A DNA stretch of 64,000 nt, taken from positions 2,418,001-2,482,000 of the forward strand of contig JACKCR010000002.1 of the NCBI GenBank assembly GCA_020633975.1. Reading direction: 5' to 3'. This DNA is from Candidatus Eiseniibacteriota bacterium. Lineage in GTDB: Bacteria; Eisenbacteria; RBG-16-71-46; CAIMUX01. Within the stretch, counting starts at the first letter, position 1. Each line of letters starts with the position of its first letter. The translations under genes were made by a program, and so were the position numbers. This document shows positions 63,445 to 64,000 of this stretch, one piece after another. Under the pieces are notes generated by a model. The model did no database searches. It saw only the letters and a program-made list of their open reading frames with translations, and was not told the origin of the DNA.

Positions 63445-64000
63445 GTGAAGCAGCGGTTCCGCAGGACGACGAGCATCGCAGCGCTCGGTGCCTACTTGCT
63501 GGGGAGTGGGACACTCGCCATTCCGGCGTCGGCGAGCACGATCGAGGATCGACTGCTCGCGGCACAGGACGCATTCCTCTTCGGCGACTTCGATGTCGCC
63601 GCGACGAAGGTGCTCGAGATCATCGAGATGGGCGGACTCACGCCGTCGCTCTTGCGGGAAGCCCACGTGCTCGCAGCTCAGTGCTACCTCGAGCTCGGCG
63701 ACGAAGCCGCGGTCGACGCCGCGATCTGCGCCGCCCACGACGCGGACCCCCTCTGGCAGCCGTCGTCTGCGGTTCTGACGGAAAGAGAAGTGATCCGATT
63801 CGCGACGGCTCTTCGCAGCTGTCCGGAGTCCCCGCGGAACACACCCCTTTTGATTCCGGGTACGCAAAGCGGCTCGAACACATCGGCACCTGGGTCGACT
63901 GGATCCGAGTTCTCCGGCACCGAATCTTCCGGCACGAGATCCACTTCCGACCCGCACGGAACCGGGCCGGCAGGCACCGGAACCTCCCCAGCATCCGCCG
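63445..64000 (+). CDS. Secreted TPR-like protein (3' end beyond window)
   Basis: 185 residues visible from GTG 63445, with AAGGAGG at 63433-63439, which overlaps the kinase stop. Signal peptide about 1-31 ending PASAS. Residues 32-120 are helical with two TPR-like hairpins (DRLLAAQDAFLFGDFDVAATKVLEIIEMG; REAHVLAAQCYLELGDEAAVDAAICAAHDADP). Then begins a Ser/Thr/Gly-rich low-complexity region that runs off the edge. It is translationally adjacent to the kinase and may interact with its outer domain; that is inference. Confidence 0.75.
   Translation, partial: MKQRFRRTTSIAALGAYLLGSGTLAIPASASTIEDRLLAAQDAFLFGDFDVAATKVLEIIEMGGLTPSLLREAHVLAAQCYLELGDEAAVDAAICAAHDADPLWQPSSAVLTEREVIRFATALRSCPESPRNTPLLIPGTQSGSNTSAPGSTGSEFSGTESSGTRSTSDPHGTGPAGTGTSPASA

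Overview
This 64 kb window is high-GC bacterial chromosome. No rRNA, tRNA, insertion sequence, phage gene or CRISPR array was recognised. The closest fit is an uncultivated member of the FCB superphylum (Krumholzibacteriota/Eisenbacteria-like). The evidence is four secreted proteins ending in an FlgD-type Ig domain (ends such as LVVLK, LVVVR, LVLTR, LVLVR), a Cys-rich GACC repeat protein, a membrane-anchored Ser/Thr kinase with TPRs coupled to an ECF sigma factor, and dockerin-type modules. This placement is inference; there is no rRNA to settle it.

Layout. 1-5960 (minus): two tandem paralogous genes for very large secreted proteins. The left one is open but cut by the window edge; the right one has many frameshifts in its N-terminal half. 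6942-10120 (plus): htpG and a beta-helix lipoprotein. 10414-12636: secreted vWA/propeller protein, followed by a hairpin-rich convergent gap. 13028-16047 (minus): ECF sigma factor and TPR kinase, overlapping by GTGA. 16203-25912 (plus): P-loop kinase, secreted arginine/agmatine-deiminase-like enzyme, cohesin/dockerin-type secreted protein, a second Ser/Thr kinase, an outer-membrane barrel and a PLD3-like lipoprotein with one frameshift. 25909-28210: MCE/MlaD lipoprotein and a divergent SEC-C protein. 28220-32815 (minus): PEP carboxylase and a GT-C membrane glycosyltransferase. 32935-34692: a DUF1801 protein and an unknown protein. 34706-38202 (minus): transhydrogenase SthA, HDOD protein and a DEDDh exonuclease. 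38523-40820: alpha-glucan phosphorylase. 40978-44706 (minus): a second GT-C protein, a histidine kinase and a LysM/LAS-peptidase-like protein. 45038-49873: DUF445 protein, methyltransferase, aldo/keto reductase and TyrRS. 49977-52332 (minus): three small exported proteins. 52600-55172: AspRS, a small conserved protein and a cupin. 55261-60267 (minus): a 1668-residue secreted protein with 21 GACC repeats. 60807-64000: a third Ser/Thr kinase with PEGA-like tail and a secreted TPR-like protein cut by the edge.

How the parts fit. About half the genes are exported or envelope-bound, and three of them share an undescribed N-terminal domain that begins right after the signal peptide with GPN-x-[GS]-G. 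The rest are central housekeeping enzymes. Several of those (PEPC, glucan phosphorylase, TyrRS, the methyltransferase, SthA) carry low-complexity Ala/Gly/Pro/Ser/Glu insertions or tails. The most novel material is the GPN-domain family, the GACC array and the tandem duplicated secreted proteins with localised decay. All functional statements come from motif reading; no database search was run.
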